Assembly: GCF_030683065.1 (NCBI RefSeq)
Contig: NZ_JAUXMX010000047.1
Location: 1 to 64,000, forward strand
DNA length: 64,000 nt
Direction: 5' to 3'
From: Pseudomonas sp.
GTDB taxonomy: Bacteria > Pseudomonadota > Gammaproteobacteria > Pseudomonadales > Pseudomonadaceae
Positions 31,169 through 41,429 of this stretch are shown piece by piece (the first letter of the stretch is position 1; each line of letters starts with the position of its first letter). A program made the translations under genes and the position numbers. A model generated the notes under the pieces. That model worked only from the letters and a program-made list of their open reading frames with translations, had not been told where the DNA came from and made no database searches.

Positions 31169-32548
31169 TCAGATGATTTCAAAGTAGCGATCCAGCTCCC
31201 AATCGCTGACATGCCGACGGTATTCACGCTCCTCCCATTCGCGGCTGGCAGCAAAATGCTCGACGAACGGATCGCCGAACAATTCGCGCGCAGCCGCCGA
31301 GGCTTTCAGGCGCTGCGCCGCATCCCACAGGGTGCGTGGCAAGGCCAGCTCCGGCGCGTGCTTCTGCGCATAGGCGTTGCCAGACACCGGCTCGCTCGGC
31401 TGCCACTGCTGCATCACCCCGTACAGGCCAGAACCGATGGCCACGGCGAGGGTCAGGTAAGGATTGCCGTCCGCCGCGCCAAGGCGGTATTCCTGTCGCT
31501 GCGACTTGTCGCTGCCGGGGATCACGCGCAGCGCCGCGGTACGGTTTTCTACGCCCCAGGTGGCGTCGGTCGGCGCCCAGAAGCCAGGAATCAGGCGCCG
31601 GTAGCTGTTCAGGGTCGGCGCCACCATGCACAGGAACTCGGGCATCAGACGCTGCTGGCCGGCGAGGAACTGGCGCTGGATCAGGCTCATGTTGTGCGCC
31701 TGACTCGGGTCATGGAAGGCCGATTTTCCAGTCGTCCGGTCGCGCAGGGAGACGTGAATATGCCCGCTCTGCCCCGGGTACTTGCCCGACCACTTGGCCA
31801 TGAAGGTAGCCATGAGACCGTTGCGCTGGGCCAGCACCTTCATGAAGGTCTTGAACAGCGCGCCCTTGTCCCCCGCGGCTTCGGCATGGTCATAGGCGAT
31901 GGCAGCCTCGATCACGCCGGGACCGGTCTCGGTGTGCAGACCTTCGATGGGGAAGTCCATCCGCTCGGCCAGTTCGAGAATCTCGTGGTACAGCTCGGCA
32001 TGCACCGAGTTGCGGATGGTCGAGTAGCCGAACCAGTCCGGGGTAAACGGCTTGAGGTTGCGATAGCCCTTTTCCCGCGCCGACTCCGGGGTTTCATCGA
32101 ACATGAAGAATTCGTATTCCAGCGCCGCGAAGGGATCGAAGCCCATTGCCTGGCAGCGCTCGATCACCCGGCGCAGGGTGGCGCGCGGACACACCTGCTC
32201 GGCCCGCTGGTCGAACTCGCAGATAAACAGCAGCATGCCGTTCTCGAAGGGAATATCGCGGCAAGTGTGCGGCAACACGCGCACCGGCGCGTCCGGGTAG
32301 CCGGTGTGCCAGCCGGTGTAGCTGGCGTTATCGTAGAGCTGATCCTTGACGTCCCAGCCGAGCACCACGTCGCAGAAGGCGAAGCCGCTGTCGAGGGCGC
32401 AGAGGAACTTGCTGCGGCTCAGGTATTTGCCGCGCATCACCCCGTCGTTGTCGAACACCCCGACCTTGACGTGACTGAGGCCGCGCTCTTCGACGATGCG
32501 TCTGGCGTCCTCGCTGGTTTTTACATCCCGCGGATTGAGCATAAACAC
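31169..32548 (-). CDS. glutamine synthetase family protein (gamma-glutamyl-amide synthetase-like)
   Basis: KWSGKYPGQSGHIHVSLRD...GSDKSQRQEYRLGAADGNPYL; GS catalytic domain, divergent from GlnA. Confidence 0.93.
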   Translation of the reverse strand: MFMLNPRDVKTSEDARRIVEERGLSHVKVGVFDNDGVMRGKYLSRSKFLCALDSGFAFCDVVLGWDVKDQLYDNASYTGWHTGYPDAPVRVLPHTCRDIPFENGMLLFICEFDQRAEQVCPRATLRRVIERCQAMGFDPFAALEYEFFMFDETPESAREKGYRNLKPFTPDWFGYSTIRNSVHAELYHEILELAERMDFPIEGLHTETGPGVIEAAIAYDHAEAAGDKGALFKTFMKVLAQRNGLMATFMAKWSGKYPGQSGHIHVSLRDRTTGKSAFHDPSQAHNMSLIQRQFLAGQQRLMPEFLCMVAPTLNSYRRLIPGFWAPTDATWGVENRTAALRVIPGSDKSQRQEYRLGAADGNPYLTLAVAIGSGLYGVMQQWQPSEPVSGNAYAQKHAPELALPRTLWDAAQRLKASAAARELFGDPFVEHFAASREWEEREYRRHVSDWELDRYFEII

Positions 32549-32799
32549 CCCTGTCTCTTGTTGTTATTTCGACTTCCGGTGTCGTAGCTCCAGGCGACCA
32601 CGAATACTGCTGCATGCAGACAGCCAAACCACCCACATGCCGAGCCACACCCTTGCCTGGCTGAACGCCCGGTGAAAGCTCATTGAGTGTGGTACAGGAT
32701 TGGCAACTTGGCGGGCGGGTCAGGCAAAAAACTACGGCCCGGCGCGCCTGCAAAACACGGTTATGTAGGGGTTAAGTGTTGCGAGGAGATAAGCGCCGG

Positions 32800-32880
32800 C
32801 GCGTTGCCTGAGGCGCAACGCGACAAAGCCCAATGAGACGTTGCATCTGCTTGTTGGGCTTGGCTGCGCTCAACCTACGC
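32800..32880. repeat. dispersed imperfect palindromic repeat
   Basis: GCGTTGCCTGAGGCGCAACGC then AAAGCCCAA...TTGTTGGGCTTGGCTGCGCTCAACCTACG; same family as 20301-20380. Confidence 0.55.
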
Positions 32881-33010
32881 ACCCGCGCCAACCTAGCTGC
32901 ACCCTCCTCGCCCGCCCTACGCTGCGAACGGATCACGGTTTTTTTGCAGCAGGCGGAAGTTTTTCACAGCAGTTCAGCGTAAGCGCCTCTTCACCGCCGA
33001 CCCGACTCGG

Positions 33011-33541
33011 TTAGCCAAGCATGCGCGGCAGGATGTCCTGTCCTTGGCGGCGATGGGCGAAGGTCATCAGTACATGCCCGGCGATCAGCAGTAACAACAA
33101 CCAGCCGCCCCAACCATGGAAGAGGTTGGCCGGCAGCATCAGCCACTCGATCTTCTCGCCGGCAAAGCCCGGCATCAGCTGCAAGCCGAACACACTGAGT
33201 TCACGGCCCGAACCATATTGGCGCAACAGGGCGAACAGCGGCACACAGAACATCAACCCATAGAGCACGATATGCCCCAGGCTGGCAGCCAGCCCAAGGG
33301 ATGCCGGCCGCCGCTTGCGGCTGTGCAGCGCCCAGCCCACGCGCAACAGGATCAACAACATCAACACCACACCTGCGGCCTTGTGCGTGCCCCACATAAA
33401 TTCATCAAGGGCAGACTCCTCAAGCAGCACCCGCACCACAGTGGTCAAAAACTGCCAGCCCAAGATAAGCGCCATAGACCAATGCAAGGCGCGGCTAATA
33501 AACCCATAGCGCTGGGCGTTGTCGGAATAATTACGTGCCAT
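33011..33541 (-). CDS. cytochrome b561
   Basis: YGFISRALHWSMALILGWQF; four TM helices with His ligands. Confidence 0.92.
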   Translation of the reverse strand: MARNYSDNAQRYGFISRALHWSMALILGWQFLTTVVRVLLEESALDEFMWGTHKAAGVVLMLLILLRVGWALHSRKRRPASLGLAASLGHIVLYGLMFCVPLFALLRQYGSGRELSVFGLQLMPGFAGEKIEWLMLPANLFHGWGGWLLLLLIAGHVLMTFAHRRQGQDILPRMLG

Positions 33542-33874
33542 AGTTCAGATCTCGAAACGAATACATGAAAGAAGTTTAGCGGGCGCAAGTCTAAAGCTTA
33601 AAAGGAATCGATAACAACAAAGCGTATTGCGGGGCACAGTTGCTTGCCAGCAGCGCACATGCCGAGCGCTGCACAACCCAACGCAGCGTCCGCGATGTTC
33701 GGATTTGACCGGTATTTCACTGCTGGCACGGTATTACCGGGCGGCGTTGCGCTTTAGTCGCGGCACCAGCGCCGCTAAAGCGCCTCCCACGGTCAATTCA
33801 GAGGCGCTGGCAAGCCCCCGCCTCCACGCGCTAAGCATGTCGACAACAGGCAACTCAGACATAGCCCGCTGGCA

Positions 33875-34927
33875 CTAGCCGCGATACGGCGCACCCGCCT
33901 TGGCCATCAGGGCGTTGTATTTCTTGAATATCTCCACTACACGGGCGCAGCGTGGGCTGGTCTTGGCGATTTCGTCCCAGAACTTCAGCGCTTCGGCTTC
34001 CACGGTGGCCCATTCTTCAGCCGGTATGGAAGTCAACTGCAGCTTGCCGCCTTCGACCCGCAACTGCGCCTCGCCGCCCCAGTACCAGTGCTGGCGGTAG
34101 TAGTTGGAGCTGTCCATGCACAATTTGAACAGGGTTTTCAGGTGCTCGGGCACAGCATCCCATTTGTCCGAATTGGCGAAGTAGGAGCCGCACCAGGCAC
34201 CGGAGATGTTATTGGTGAGAAAGTATTTGGTCACGTTGGCCCAGCCAACGGTGTAGTCCTCGGTAATGCCAGACCAGGCAATGCCATCCAGCTCGCCGGT
34301 CTGCATCGCCACCTCGACGTCTTCCCAGGGCAGGGTCACCGGGATCACACCGAAACGGGTAAGAAACTTGCCGGCGGTGGGAAAAGTGAAGATGCGCTTG
34401 CCCTTAAGGTGTTCGAGCTTGGTGATCGGCTCCACGGTGGCGAAGTGGCAAGGGTCCCAGGCACCAGCACCGAGCCAGGTCACGCCTTTGACTTCGCCAT
34501 AGGCCTCGGCCCAGATTTCATTGAGCCCGTACTGTTCGAACAGCACCGGAATATCCAGGCTGTAACGGGTGGCGAACGGGAAGTAGCCGCCGAATACCGA
34601 GATATCCACCGGTGCCGCGATGGAGTCGTCATCGCTCTGCACCGCATCGATAGTGCCGCGCTGCATGGCGCGGAACAGCTCGCCAGTGGGCACCAGTTGG
34701 TCGGCGTAGTAGAGCTGGATTTCCATCTGGCCGTTGGCTGCCTTATTAAAGGCATCAATCGACGGTTTGATCACATGCTCGCCGAGGGCCGGGCCGGCAT
34801 AGGTTTGCAGGCGCCAGGTGATTTTCTTCGGTTCCTGGGCATAGATATGCGCCGAACCCAAGGCAGTGGCACCCACCGCACCAGTGGTCACTGCCGCGGT
34901 CTTGAGGAAGCTGCGTCTCGTAGTCAT
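33875..34927 (-). CDS. TRAP transporter substrate-binding protein (DctP family, Tat-type signal)
   Basis: TTRRSFLKTAAVTTGAVG...ITWRLQTYAGPALGEHVIKPSIDAFNKAANGQMEIQLYYADQLV. Confidence 0.92.
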   Translation of the reverse strand: MTTRRSFLKTAAVTTGAVGATALGSAHIYAQEPKKITWRLQTYAGPALGEHVIKPSIDAFNKAANGQMEIQLYYADQLVPTGELFRAMQRGTIDAVQSDDDSIAAPVDISVFGGYFPFATRYSLDIPVLFEQYGLNEIWAEAYGEVKGVTWLGAGAWDPCHFATVEPITKLEHLKGKRIFTFPTAGKFLTRFGVIPVTLPWEDVEVAMQTGELDGIAWSGITEDYTVGWANVTKYFLTNNISGAWCGSYFANSDKWDAVPEHLKTLFKLCMDSSNYYRQHWYWGGEAQLRVEGGKLQLTSIPAEEWATVEAEALKFWDEIAKTSPRCARVVEIFKKYNALMAKAGAPYRG

Positions 34928-34990
34928 GCTGGTATCTCCAATAGTGTCGATTCAGATGTCATACATCCGCATAGCACCACTGCGACCACT

Positions 34991-35153
34991 AGGAGCCTGT
35001 CGGGATTGACCGTTCGTAGCGAGGGACAGTCCGGTTTGATTCAGTTTTGTTGCTCTTTCGAGGCGAATAGCTCGCTATTTAACGAAAAAGAGCAGCAAAC
35101 ATGACCAAGCCCGGCTTTGCGCAGTAGAACAGTGTTGAGTCCGACAGACTCCT
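34991..35153. repeat. ~163-bp palindromic (MITE/hairpin-like) element, copy 2
   Basis: AGGAGCCTGTCGG...CCGACAGACTCCT with core GCTCTTTCGAGGCGAATAGCTCGCTATTTAACGAAAAAGAGC; homologous along its length to 10823-10982. Confidence 0.85.
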
Positions 35154-35266
35154 CGGGGCGGTGCAGCGTTTTCAGGTGGGCAACTCGCTCCCCATGGGTG
35201 GCTGTACAGTTCTGCTTCGCCTTAACACGCCAATCGTTAGTTACTGCCGTTCCTGAATTCTTGGTT

Positions 35267-36592
35267 TCAGCGTGCGTAGTGCCACTGCGGTAACCACAGC
35301 GCCAGTTGCGGAAACACCATCACCAGCACCAGAGCTAGAACCATCACCAGCACGAAGGGCGTGACCGAAACGTAGATGTCGCGCAGCGACACCTCCGGCG
35401 GCGCCATGGCGCGCATCAGGAACAGGTTGTAGCCGAAGGGCGGGGTCATGTAGGCGATCTGGCAAGTAATGGTGTAGAGCACGCCGTACCAGATCAGGTC
35501 AAAACCGAGGGCGCCGACCAGCGGAATATAGAGGGGGGCGACGATTACCAGCATGGCGGTGTCGTCGAGGAACATGCCCATGACGATGAACGACAGCTGC
35601 ATCATGATGAGGATCTGCCAGGGCCCCAGGTCCAGTCGGTCGACGAAGAAGGTCTCGATGGCCTTGACCGCGCCGAGGCCGTCGAACACCGCACCGAAGC
35701 ACAGCGCGGCGAGAATGATCCACATAAACATGCAGGTGATACCCAGCGTCTTGCGCAGGGTTTCCTCCATCACCTTGGCAGTCAGCCGGCGCTTGAACAG
35801 GGCCGCCACGGTAGCCGCCGCCGCGCCCACCGCCGAACTTTCCACCAGACTGGTAACGCCCATCAGGAACAGGCCGGTCATGGAGAAGAAAATGAACAGC
35901 GGCGCAATGCCCGCCTGGAGCAGGGCCAGCTTCTCGCGCCAGCTGATCTGCAGGCGCTCCTCCTCGGGCAGCGCCGGCCCGAGCGCGGGGTTCAGGCGGC
36001 AGCGAATGACGATATAAAGCACAAACAGAGTGGCCATCATCAGCCCTGGGAAGACCCCGGCCAGCCACAACTGGCCCACCGGCTGGCGGGCAATCATGCC
36101 GTACAGCACCAGCACCACGCTGGGCGGGATGAGGATACCCAGCGAACTGCCGGCCTGGATCACCCCGGTGACCATGATTTTGTCGTAACCACGGCGCAGC
36201 AACTCGGGCAGGGCGATGCTGGCACCAATCGCCATGCCGGCGACGCTCAGGCCGTTCATCGCCGAGACCGCCACCATCAGACCAATGGTGCCGATGGCCA
36301 GGCCGCCATGCAGCGGCCCCATCCAGACATGGAACATGCGGTAGAGGTCTTCGGCCAGCCCGGATTCGGAGAGCATATACCCCATGTAGACGAACATCGG
36401 CAGGGTCAGCAGCGGGTACCACTTCATCAACTTCATCGCAGCGTTGAACGCCACTTCCGAACCGCCATCGCCCCACAGCAGTAAAGAGGCAATCACCGCG
36501 ACAAAACCGATGGCACCGAACACCCGCTTGCCGGTGAGCAGCAGCAACATCATGGTGGAGAACATCAGCAGCGCGATGAGTTCGTAACTCAT
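35267..36592 (-). CDS. TRAP transporter large permease (DctM)
   Basis: MSYELIALLMFSTMMLLLLTGKRVFGAIGF...FLDDTAMLVIVAPLYIPLVGALGFDLIWYGVLY. Confidence 0.94.
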   Translation of the reverse strand: MSYELIALLMFSTMMLLLLTGKRVFGAIGFVAVIASLLLWGDGGSEVAFNAAMKLMKWYPLLTLPMFVYMGYMLSESGLAEDLYRMFHVWMGPLHGGLAIGTIGLMVAVSAMNGLSVAGMAIGASIALPELLRRGYDKIMVTGVIQAGSSLGILIPPSVVLVLYGMIARQPVGQLWLAGVFPGLMMATLFVLYIVIRCRLNPALGPALPEEERLQISWREKLALLQAGIAPLFIFFSMTGLFLMGVTSLVESSAVGAAAATVAALFKRRLTAKVMEETLRKTLGITCMFMWIILAALCFGAVFDGLGAVKAIETFFVDRLDLGPWQILIMMQLSFIVMGMFLDDTAMLVIVAPLYIPLVGALGFDLIWYGVLYTITCQIAYMTPPFGYNLFLMRAMAPPEVSLRDIYVSVTPFVLVMVLALVLVMVFPQLALWLPQWHYAR

Positions 36593-37098
36593 TACAGCGC
36601 CTCCCCGCGGGCGCTGGCGAGGTCCTTGAAGAAGATTGCGATCGCCTGTAGCAGCATCAACGCCACGCCGATGGTCATGACAATCTTGATCGGCGCCATA
36701 CGCGGCGACCAGGCTGAATAGCTGGTTTCGCCATATTCGAGGGCATACAGCGTAGAAGAAACGCCGCCGTAAAGGAGAAAGACCAGGTAGAAAATCAGGA
36801 AGCCGATAGTGATCACATCCATGATCGCGGCCGTGCGCGGCGACCAGCGGCTATAGAACAAATCCATGCGCACATGGGCATCGAGTTGCATGGAGTAGCC
36901 GCCGCCCAACAGAAAGTAGGCAACCATCAGAAACTGCGCCACTTCCAGGGTCCAGATCGCCGGAGTGGCAAAGGTCTTGCTGACCGAGGAATACAGCAGC
37001 ACCGCCAGCATGACAAAGATCAGGTACATGGCGAAGCGGCCGATGACTCGATTCATCGTGTCTACCGTTCGTACAAATATCCGTATGACCTTAGGCAT
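36592..37098 (-). CDS. TRAP transporter small permease (DctQ)
   Basis: Four TM helices; coupled to DctM; WTLEVAQFLMVAYFLLGGGYSMQLDAHVRMDL. Confidence 0.92.
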   Translation of the reverse strand: MPKVIRIFVRTVDTMNRVIGRFAMYLIFVMLAVLLYSSVSKTFATPAIWTLEVAQFLMVAYFLLGGGYSMQLDAHVRMDLFYSRWSPRTAAIMDVITIGFLIFYLVFLLYGGVSSTLYALEYGETSYSAWSPRMAPIKIVMTIGVALMLLQAIAIFFKDLASARGEAL

Positions 37099-37224
37099 GC
37101 GAATCCCTGCGAATTAGTCGTTATCTGGTCAGACTAGTCGAAGATTCAATAAAGCCAACCTGCACGTATTCGCGCGGCCTACTGGCTTTTTCGCGGCTAT
37201 GACTCGGCATGCCAGGCGCCACTA

Positions 37225-37330
37225 TTGCGTGTGGGAGCGGTCTCGACCGCGAATGGCGACGCTACCCTCAGCTACCGGGTCGCCTGGGTTCTCGGCCAGT
37301 AACCAGGCGTCCCCGCTCCTCCTACAAGCT
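37225..37330. repeat. REP-like palindromic region
   Basis: GTGTGGGAGCGGTCTCGACCGCGA...GTCCCCGCTCCTCCTACAAG. Confidence 0.5.
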
Positions 37331-37382
37331 CGTGGCATGCCGCAAAAAAGTGCTCAAGCTCTGGATTCGCCGTGCGCCGCCC

Positions 37383-38273
37383 CTACAACCCGGCGTCGCG
37401 GAGGCGCCGGGCATGCTCGACGAATAGGCCCACCGGGTCGGCGCCCTTGCCGACCAGGCCGAAGGTCTGGTTGACGATGTCGAAGTGGTCAAGCGGAAAG
37501 TCATCGCCGATCACCGTACCCAGGTGCGAGCTGTAGCGCCCGACCATGCCGTCGCAATGCCCGGCTTCGCGCTTAAAGGTGCGGGCGAACAAGCGGCAGG
37601 CCCGGTTCGGCCCATCGAAACGGTTGCCACCACGATCAGTGATGCCAGGTTGCAAGGTGCCGGACCAAGAGTAATAGCGCACACCATTGATCTCGGCGGC
37701 ACCCTCGCCGCCCCAGGTATCCGGCAGGCCTTGGGGGAATTGCCGATTGAAGGCGGCGACGCCCGCAGTGGTCAGCGACTGCTGGGCGGCGGCGACATCA
37801 ACCGGTAGGCGTGGGCCTTTATAACCGGTCTCCATCCAGGCCATGCACACTGCCACGCCGCGCATCAAGGCAGCCAGCAGCCTCTCACGCCAACTGCCGT
37901 GGGGCGCCTTGCGCTGGAGAAAGTCGGCCAGCTCCGAGCCGTGATTGGGGCCGGCTACCGAGGTCACCGACGCGATCCATTGCGGCTTTAACGCCGCGGC
38001 ATAACGCGCGCTCAGCGCTCCCTGGCTATGGCCGATCAGATGAACCTTGGCGGCACCGGTTTCCTTGAGTATCTGAGCGATGCGTTCGAGCAATTGCTCG
38101 CCGCGCACCTCGCTGGAATGCACCGATGACACCAGTACAGGGAATACCTTGGCGCCCTGGCGACGTAACGCCGAGACGATCCCAAACCAATAGGAATAAC
38201 CGAGCAAGCGGATGAACCCGAGCAAGCCTGGCACCAACACCAGGGGGTAACGTGGCGCAGCGGTATTCGACAT
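37383..38273 (-). CDS. triacylglycerol lipase (family I)
   Basis: YPLVLVPGLLGFIRLLGYSYWFGI...VHLIGHSQGALSARY. Confidence 0.94.
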   Translation of the reverse strand: MSNTAAPRYPLVLVPGLLGFIRLLGYSYWFGIVSALRRQGAKVFPVLVSSVHSSEVRGEQLLERIAQILKETGAAKVHLIGHSQGALSARYAAALKPQWIASVTSVAGPNHGSELADFLQRKAPHGSWRERLLAALMRGVAVCMAWMETGYKGPRLPVDVAAAQQSLTTAGVAAFNRQFPQGLPDTWGGEGAAEINGVRYYSWSGTLQPGITDRGGNRFDGPNRACRLFARTFKREAGHCDGMVGRYSSHLGTVIGDDFPLDHFDIVNQTFGLVGKGADPVGLFVEHARRLRDAGL

Positions 38274-38572
38274 AACTAAGCATCCCTGTTCGAAACATAT
38301 GAATCGGTGCCGCCAGTACGGTCGTCATGCGCGCAACGTGCGGCCAACCATACGCTAAAGTCGGCGAAAGCATCGATGTCACGGCGCCAGCGGGTATAGC
38401 ACGCGAGACGCACCAAAAAAGAGCGCTGTTTTTTTGCTGCGCACCAAAAAAAACTACCCTGCGCGCCAATTGTGGCCGTCACAGGCCTTGCAGGCCCCGG
38501 CCCGCCTGCGCGAATGCAGCTTGGCAAGCCCCTTGCTCTATCACCCTCATAATCCTGCCGGAAACTGCCCCC

Positions 38573-39073
38573 ATGCTGGTGATCCACCAACGCATCGCTA
38601 CCCAGGAGCACTGGGACGCGGAACTTGAATTGACTTTCGAGGCTCGCAGCAAAAGCCGCCTGCGCTGCTTCAGCCGTAGCGGTGAAGACGTCGGCCTGTT
38701 CCTCGAACGCGGCCAACCGCCCTTACATGACGGTGAATACCTGAGGGCGCAAGACGGTCGCATCGTGCGCGTCTGCGCCCGCGCCGAACAGCTGCTGCAC
38801 GTCACCTGCGCCAACCCTTTCGAGCTGATGCGCGCGGCCTATCACCTGGGCAACCGCCATGTCGCCCTGCAACTGGGCGACGGCTGGTTACGCCTGCCTG
38901 ACGACTACGTGCTCAAAGCCATGCTCGAACAACTCGGCGCCGAGGTCACGCTGATCGAGGCACCTTACCAACCCGAACAGGGCGCTTACGGCGGCGGCCA
39001 TCACCATTCCCACGCAGGCGATGCCGAATTCAGCTACGCGCCGCGCCTGCATCAGTTTGGGGCGCGCAAGTGA
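38573..39073 (+). CDS. ureE: urease accessory protein UreE
   Basis: MLVIHQRI...ANPFELMRAAYHLGNRHVALQL; C-terminal GGGHHHSHAGD. Confidence 0.95.
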   Translation: MLVIHQRIATQEHWDAELELTFEARSKSRLRCFSRSGEDVGLFLERGQPPLHDGEYLRAQDGRIVRVCARAEQLLHVTCANPFELMRAAYHLGNRHVALQLGDGWLRLPDDYVLKAMLEQLGAEVTLIEAPYQPEQGAYGGGHHHSHAGDAEFSYAPRLHQFGARK

Positions 39074-39166
39074 ACAAGGCTGGGGCGCAGAAACTGGCCA
39101 GCGTGCAGTTGTCGAACCGCCTGCCGGCAACAACTCGGGCAACGTGCTTGTGCTTGGTGCGCCCCG

Positions 39167-39841
39167 GTGAATAAGGCCTGGGCACTACTCAGGCTCGCCA
39201 GCCCGCAATTACCCATTGGCGGCTACAGCTACTCGCAAGGGCTGGAAATGGCGGTCGAACAAGGCGTGGTCGCATGCCCGGACAGCGCCAAACGCTGGAT
39301 CGCCGACCAACTGCTGCTCAATTTGACGCGCTTCGAAGCGCCGTTGCTGCTGGCCCACTGCACGGCGGCAGCCAGTGGCGACTGGACAACCCTGCAGAAC
39401 CTGGCGGCACAGCACCGCGCCAGCCGCGAAACCCGCGAACTGCATCAGGAAAGCCGACAGATGGGCTACTCCCTGAAGCAACTGCTGAGCGACCTGCCTG
39501 AGCTGGACGAAGAGGCCCACGCACTGTTCGCCACACTCAGTGAGCCGGGTCTGGCCGTCGCTTGGGCGCTGGCTGCCCGGGCCTGGCACATCAGCCCACA
39601 GGATGCCCTCGCCGCCTGGCTGTGGGGCTGGCTGGAAAACCAACTGGCGGTGCTGATGAAAACCTTACCCCTCGGCCAGCAAGCCGCGCAACGCCTGACC
39701 ACGCAACTGATGCCTTTGCTCGACCTGGCTCAGCAGCAAGCAAGCGCACGACCACCCGAACACTGGGGCAGTGCCGCCTTTGGCCTGACCTTGGCGAGCA
39801 TGGCGCACGAGCGCCAATACAGCCGCCTGTTCAGGTCGTAG
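39167..39841 (+). CDS. ureF: urease accessory protein UreF
   Basis: LLRLASPQLPIGGYSYSQGLEMAVEQG; GTG start. Confidence 0.95.
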   Translation: MNKAWALLRLASPQLPIGGYSYSQGLEMAVEQGVVACPDSAKRWIADQLLLNLTRFEAPLLLAHCTAAASGDWTTLQNLAAQHRASRETRELHQESRQMGYSLKQLLSDLPELDEEAHALFATLSEPGLAVAWALAARAWHISPQDALAAWLWGWLENQLAVLMKTLPLGQQAAQRLTTQLMPLLDLAQQQASARPPEHWGSAAFGLTLASMAHERQYSRLFRS

Positions 39842-39933
39842 CGCCATGCCCCCTGGATCGGCCCTGCGCCTACTCATTATTTCGACGGCCGGATCACTTC
39901 CGGCGCGAGCCCTGCAACAGAGGAAACCCATAA

Positions 39934-40548
39934 ATGAATAGCCACCCCCTGCGCATCGGTATCGGCGGCCCGGTCGGTTCCGGCAAGACCGCCCTGACCC
40001 TGGCCCTGTGCCTGGCCCTGCGCGAGCGTTACAACCTCGCGGTGGTAACCAACGACATCTATACCCAGGAAGACGCCCAGTTTCTGGTGCGCAACCAGGC
40101 TCTGGAACCGGAGCGAATCATCGGCGTGGAAACCGGCGGCTGCCCGCACACGGCAATCCGCGAGGACGCCTCGATCAACCTGGAGGCGGTCGACCAACTC
40201 AACCGGCGCTTTCCCGGTCTCGACCTGATCATCATTGAATCCGGCGGCGACAACCTGTCGGCCACCTTCAGCCCGGAATTGTCCGACCTGACCATCTATG
40301 TGATCGATGTGTCCGCTGGCGACAAGCTGCCGCGTAAAGGCGGGCCAGGCATCTGCAAATCCGACCTGCTGGTGATCAACAAGATCGACCTGGCTCCCTT
40401 GGTCGGCGCTTCGCTGGAAGTTATGGAGCGCGACACCTTGAAGATGCGCGGCGACAAGCCCTTTGTGTTCAGCAACCAGAAGATCGGCCAGGGGCTGGAG
40501 CAGATCATCGCCTTTATCGAACGCCACGGCATGCTCAACGTTGCGTAG
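39934..40548 (+). CDS. ureG: urease accessory GTPase UreG
   Basis: [19 protein letters not shown]...[14 protein letters not shown]...[13 protein letters not shown]. Confidence 0.97.
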   Translation: MNSHPLRIGIGGPVGSGKTALTLALCLALRERYNLAVVTNDIYTQEDAQFLVRNQALEPERIIGVETGGCPHTAIREDASINLEAVDQLNRRFPGLDLIIIESGGDNLSATFSPELSDLTIYVIDVSAGDKLPRKGGPGICKSDLLVINKIDLAPLVGASLEVMERDTLKMRGDKPFVFSNQKIGQGLEQIIAFIERHGMLNVA

Positions 40549-40605
40549 GCGTCCCGCGCCTTAAAACAGACGCCCAAGTCTCACGACCAATCAAGGAGAA
40601 CCATC

Positions 40606-41178
40606 ATGACCCTGCGCAAATCACTGTTTGCCCTCGCCTTGTTCCTCAGCCCGGCCATGGCCTTCGCCCACGCCGGCCATGACCACTCCGGCCTGATGGC
40701 TGGCCTGGCCCACCCGGTATTCGGCCTCGACCATTTACTGGCGATGTTCGCGGTAGGCCTCTGGGCCGCGCAACAGACTGGCACGGCACGCTGGGCGCTG
40801 CCATTGACCTTCGTCACCAGCATGCTGCTCGGCGGCCTCTTCGGCTTCAGTGGCCTGCAGATACCGCTGATGGAAACCGGCATCGCCGGCTCGGTTCTGG
40901 CCTTTGGTTTGCTGGTTGCGGTCGCCGTGCGCCTACCAATGCTGGTTTCGCTGAGCCTGACCGCAGTGTTCGCCTTGACCCATGGCGTGGCCCACGGGCT
41001 GGAACTGCCAGAGTTGGCCAGCCCTTGGGGCTACGCAGCCGGCTTCGTCATCGCCACCGCCGCTCTGCACGCCAGCGGTTACCTCATGGTGCGTTTGCTA
41101 CCGCAAGCCGCCACGCCTTTAGTACGCATGGCGGGCGCTGCCTCGGCAGTCACCGGCGCGTGGCTGCTAGCCGGCTGA
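40606..41178 (+). CDS. HupE/UreJ family protein
   Basis: HAGHDHSGLMAGLAHPVFGLDHLLAMFAVGLWAAQ. Confidence 0.94.
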   Translation: MTLRKSLFALALFLSPAMAFAHAGHDHSGLMAGLAHPVFGLDHLLAMFAVGLWAAQQTGTARWALPLTFVTSMLLGGLFGFSGLQIPLMETGIAGSVLAFGLLVAVAVRLPMLVSLSLTAVFALTHGVAHGLELPELASPWGYAAGFVIATAALHASGYLMVRLLPQAATPLVRMAGAASAVTGAWLLAG

Positions 41179-41429
41179 GCCGCACCGCTAGATGCAACAT
41201 CGGACGCTGGAGTGCCGGCCTCCGCGGATTACATCCGGGAGACGGTTCTCAGATGCACCGCAGGATGCGGACCATGCTTGTTGCCAGCACGCTCTATCGC
41301 GCCCCTGCAACTGCTCGGGCGCTCGACGCAAACAGCGCACTGGATCAGCAGTTGGTTCTGCAATTGAGCAAAAAACCAGCAACTGTGGCTGCGCCTAGTG
41401 CCGTGTGGCCTGGGTGCAAGCGCACTCAG

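Noticed and set aside
30128-32587. 819-aa plus-strand ORF
   Set aside because: Lies antisense to the aldehyde dehydrogenase and GS-like genes, which have clear family motifs; low-complexity His/Gly/Arg-rich translation typical of antisense frames in GC-rich DNA.
38573-41178. ureEFG without urease structural genes as an anomaly
   Set aside because: From memory, accessory ureEFG-ureJ genes are also separated from ureDABC in P. aeruginosa, so the split is not unusual.
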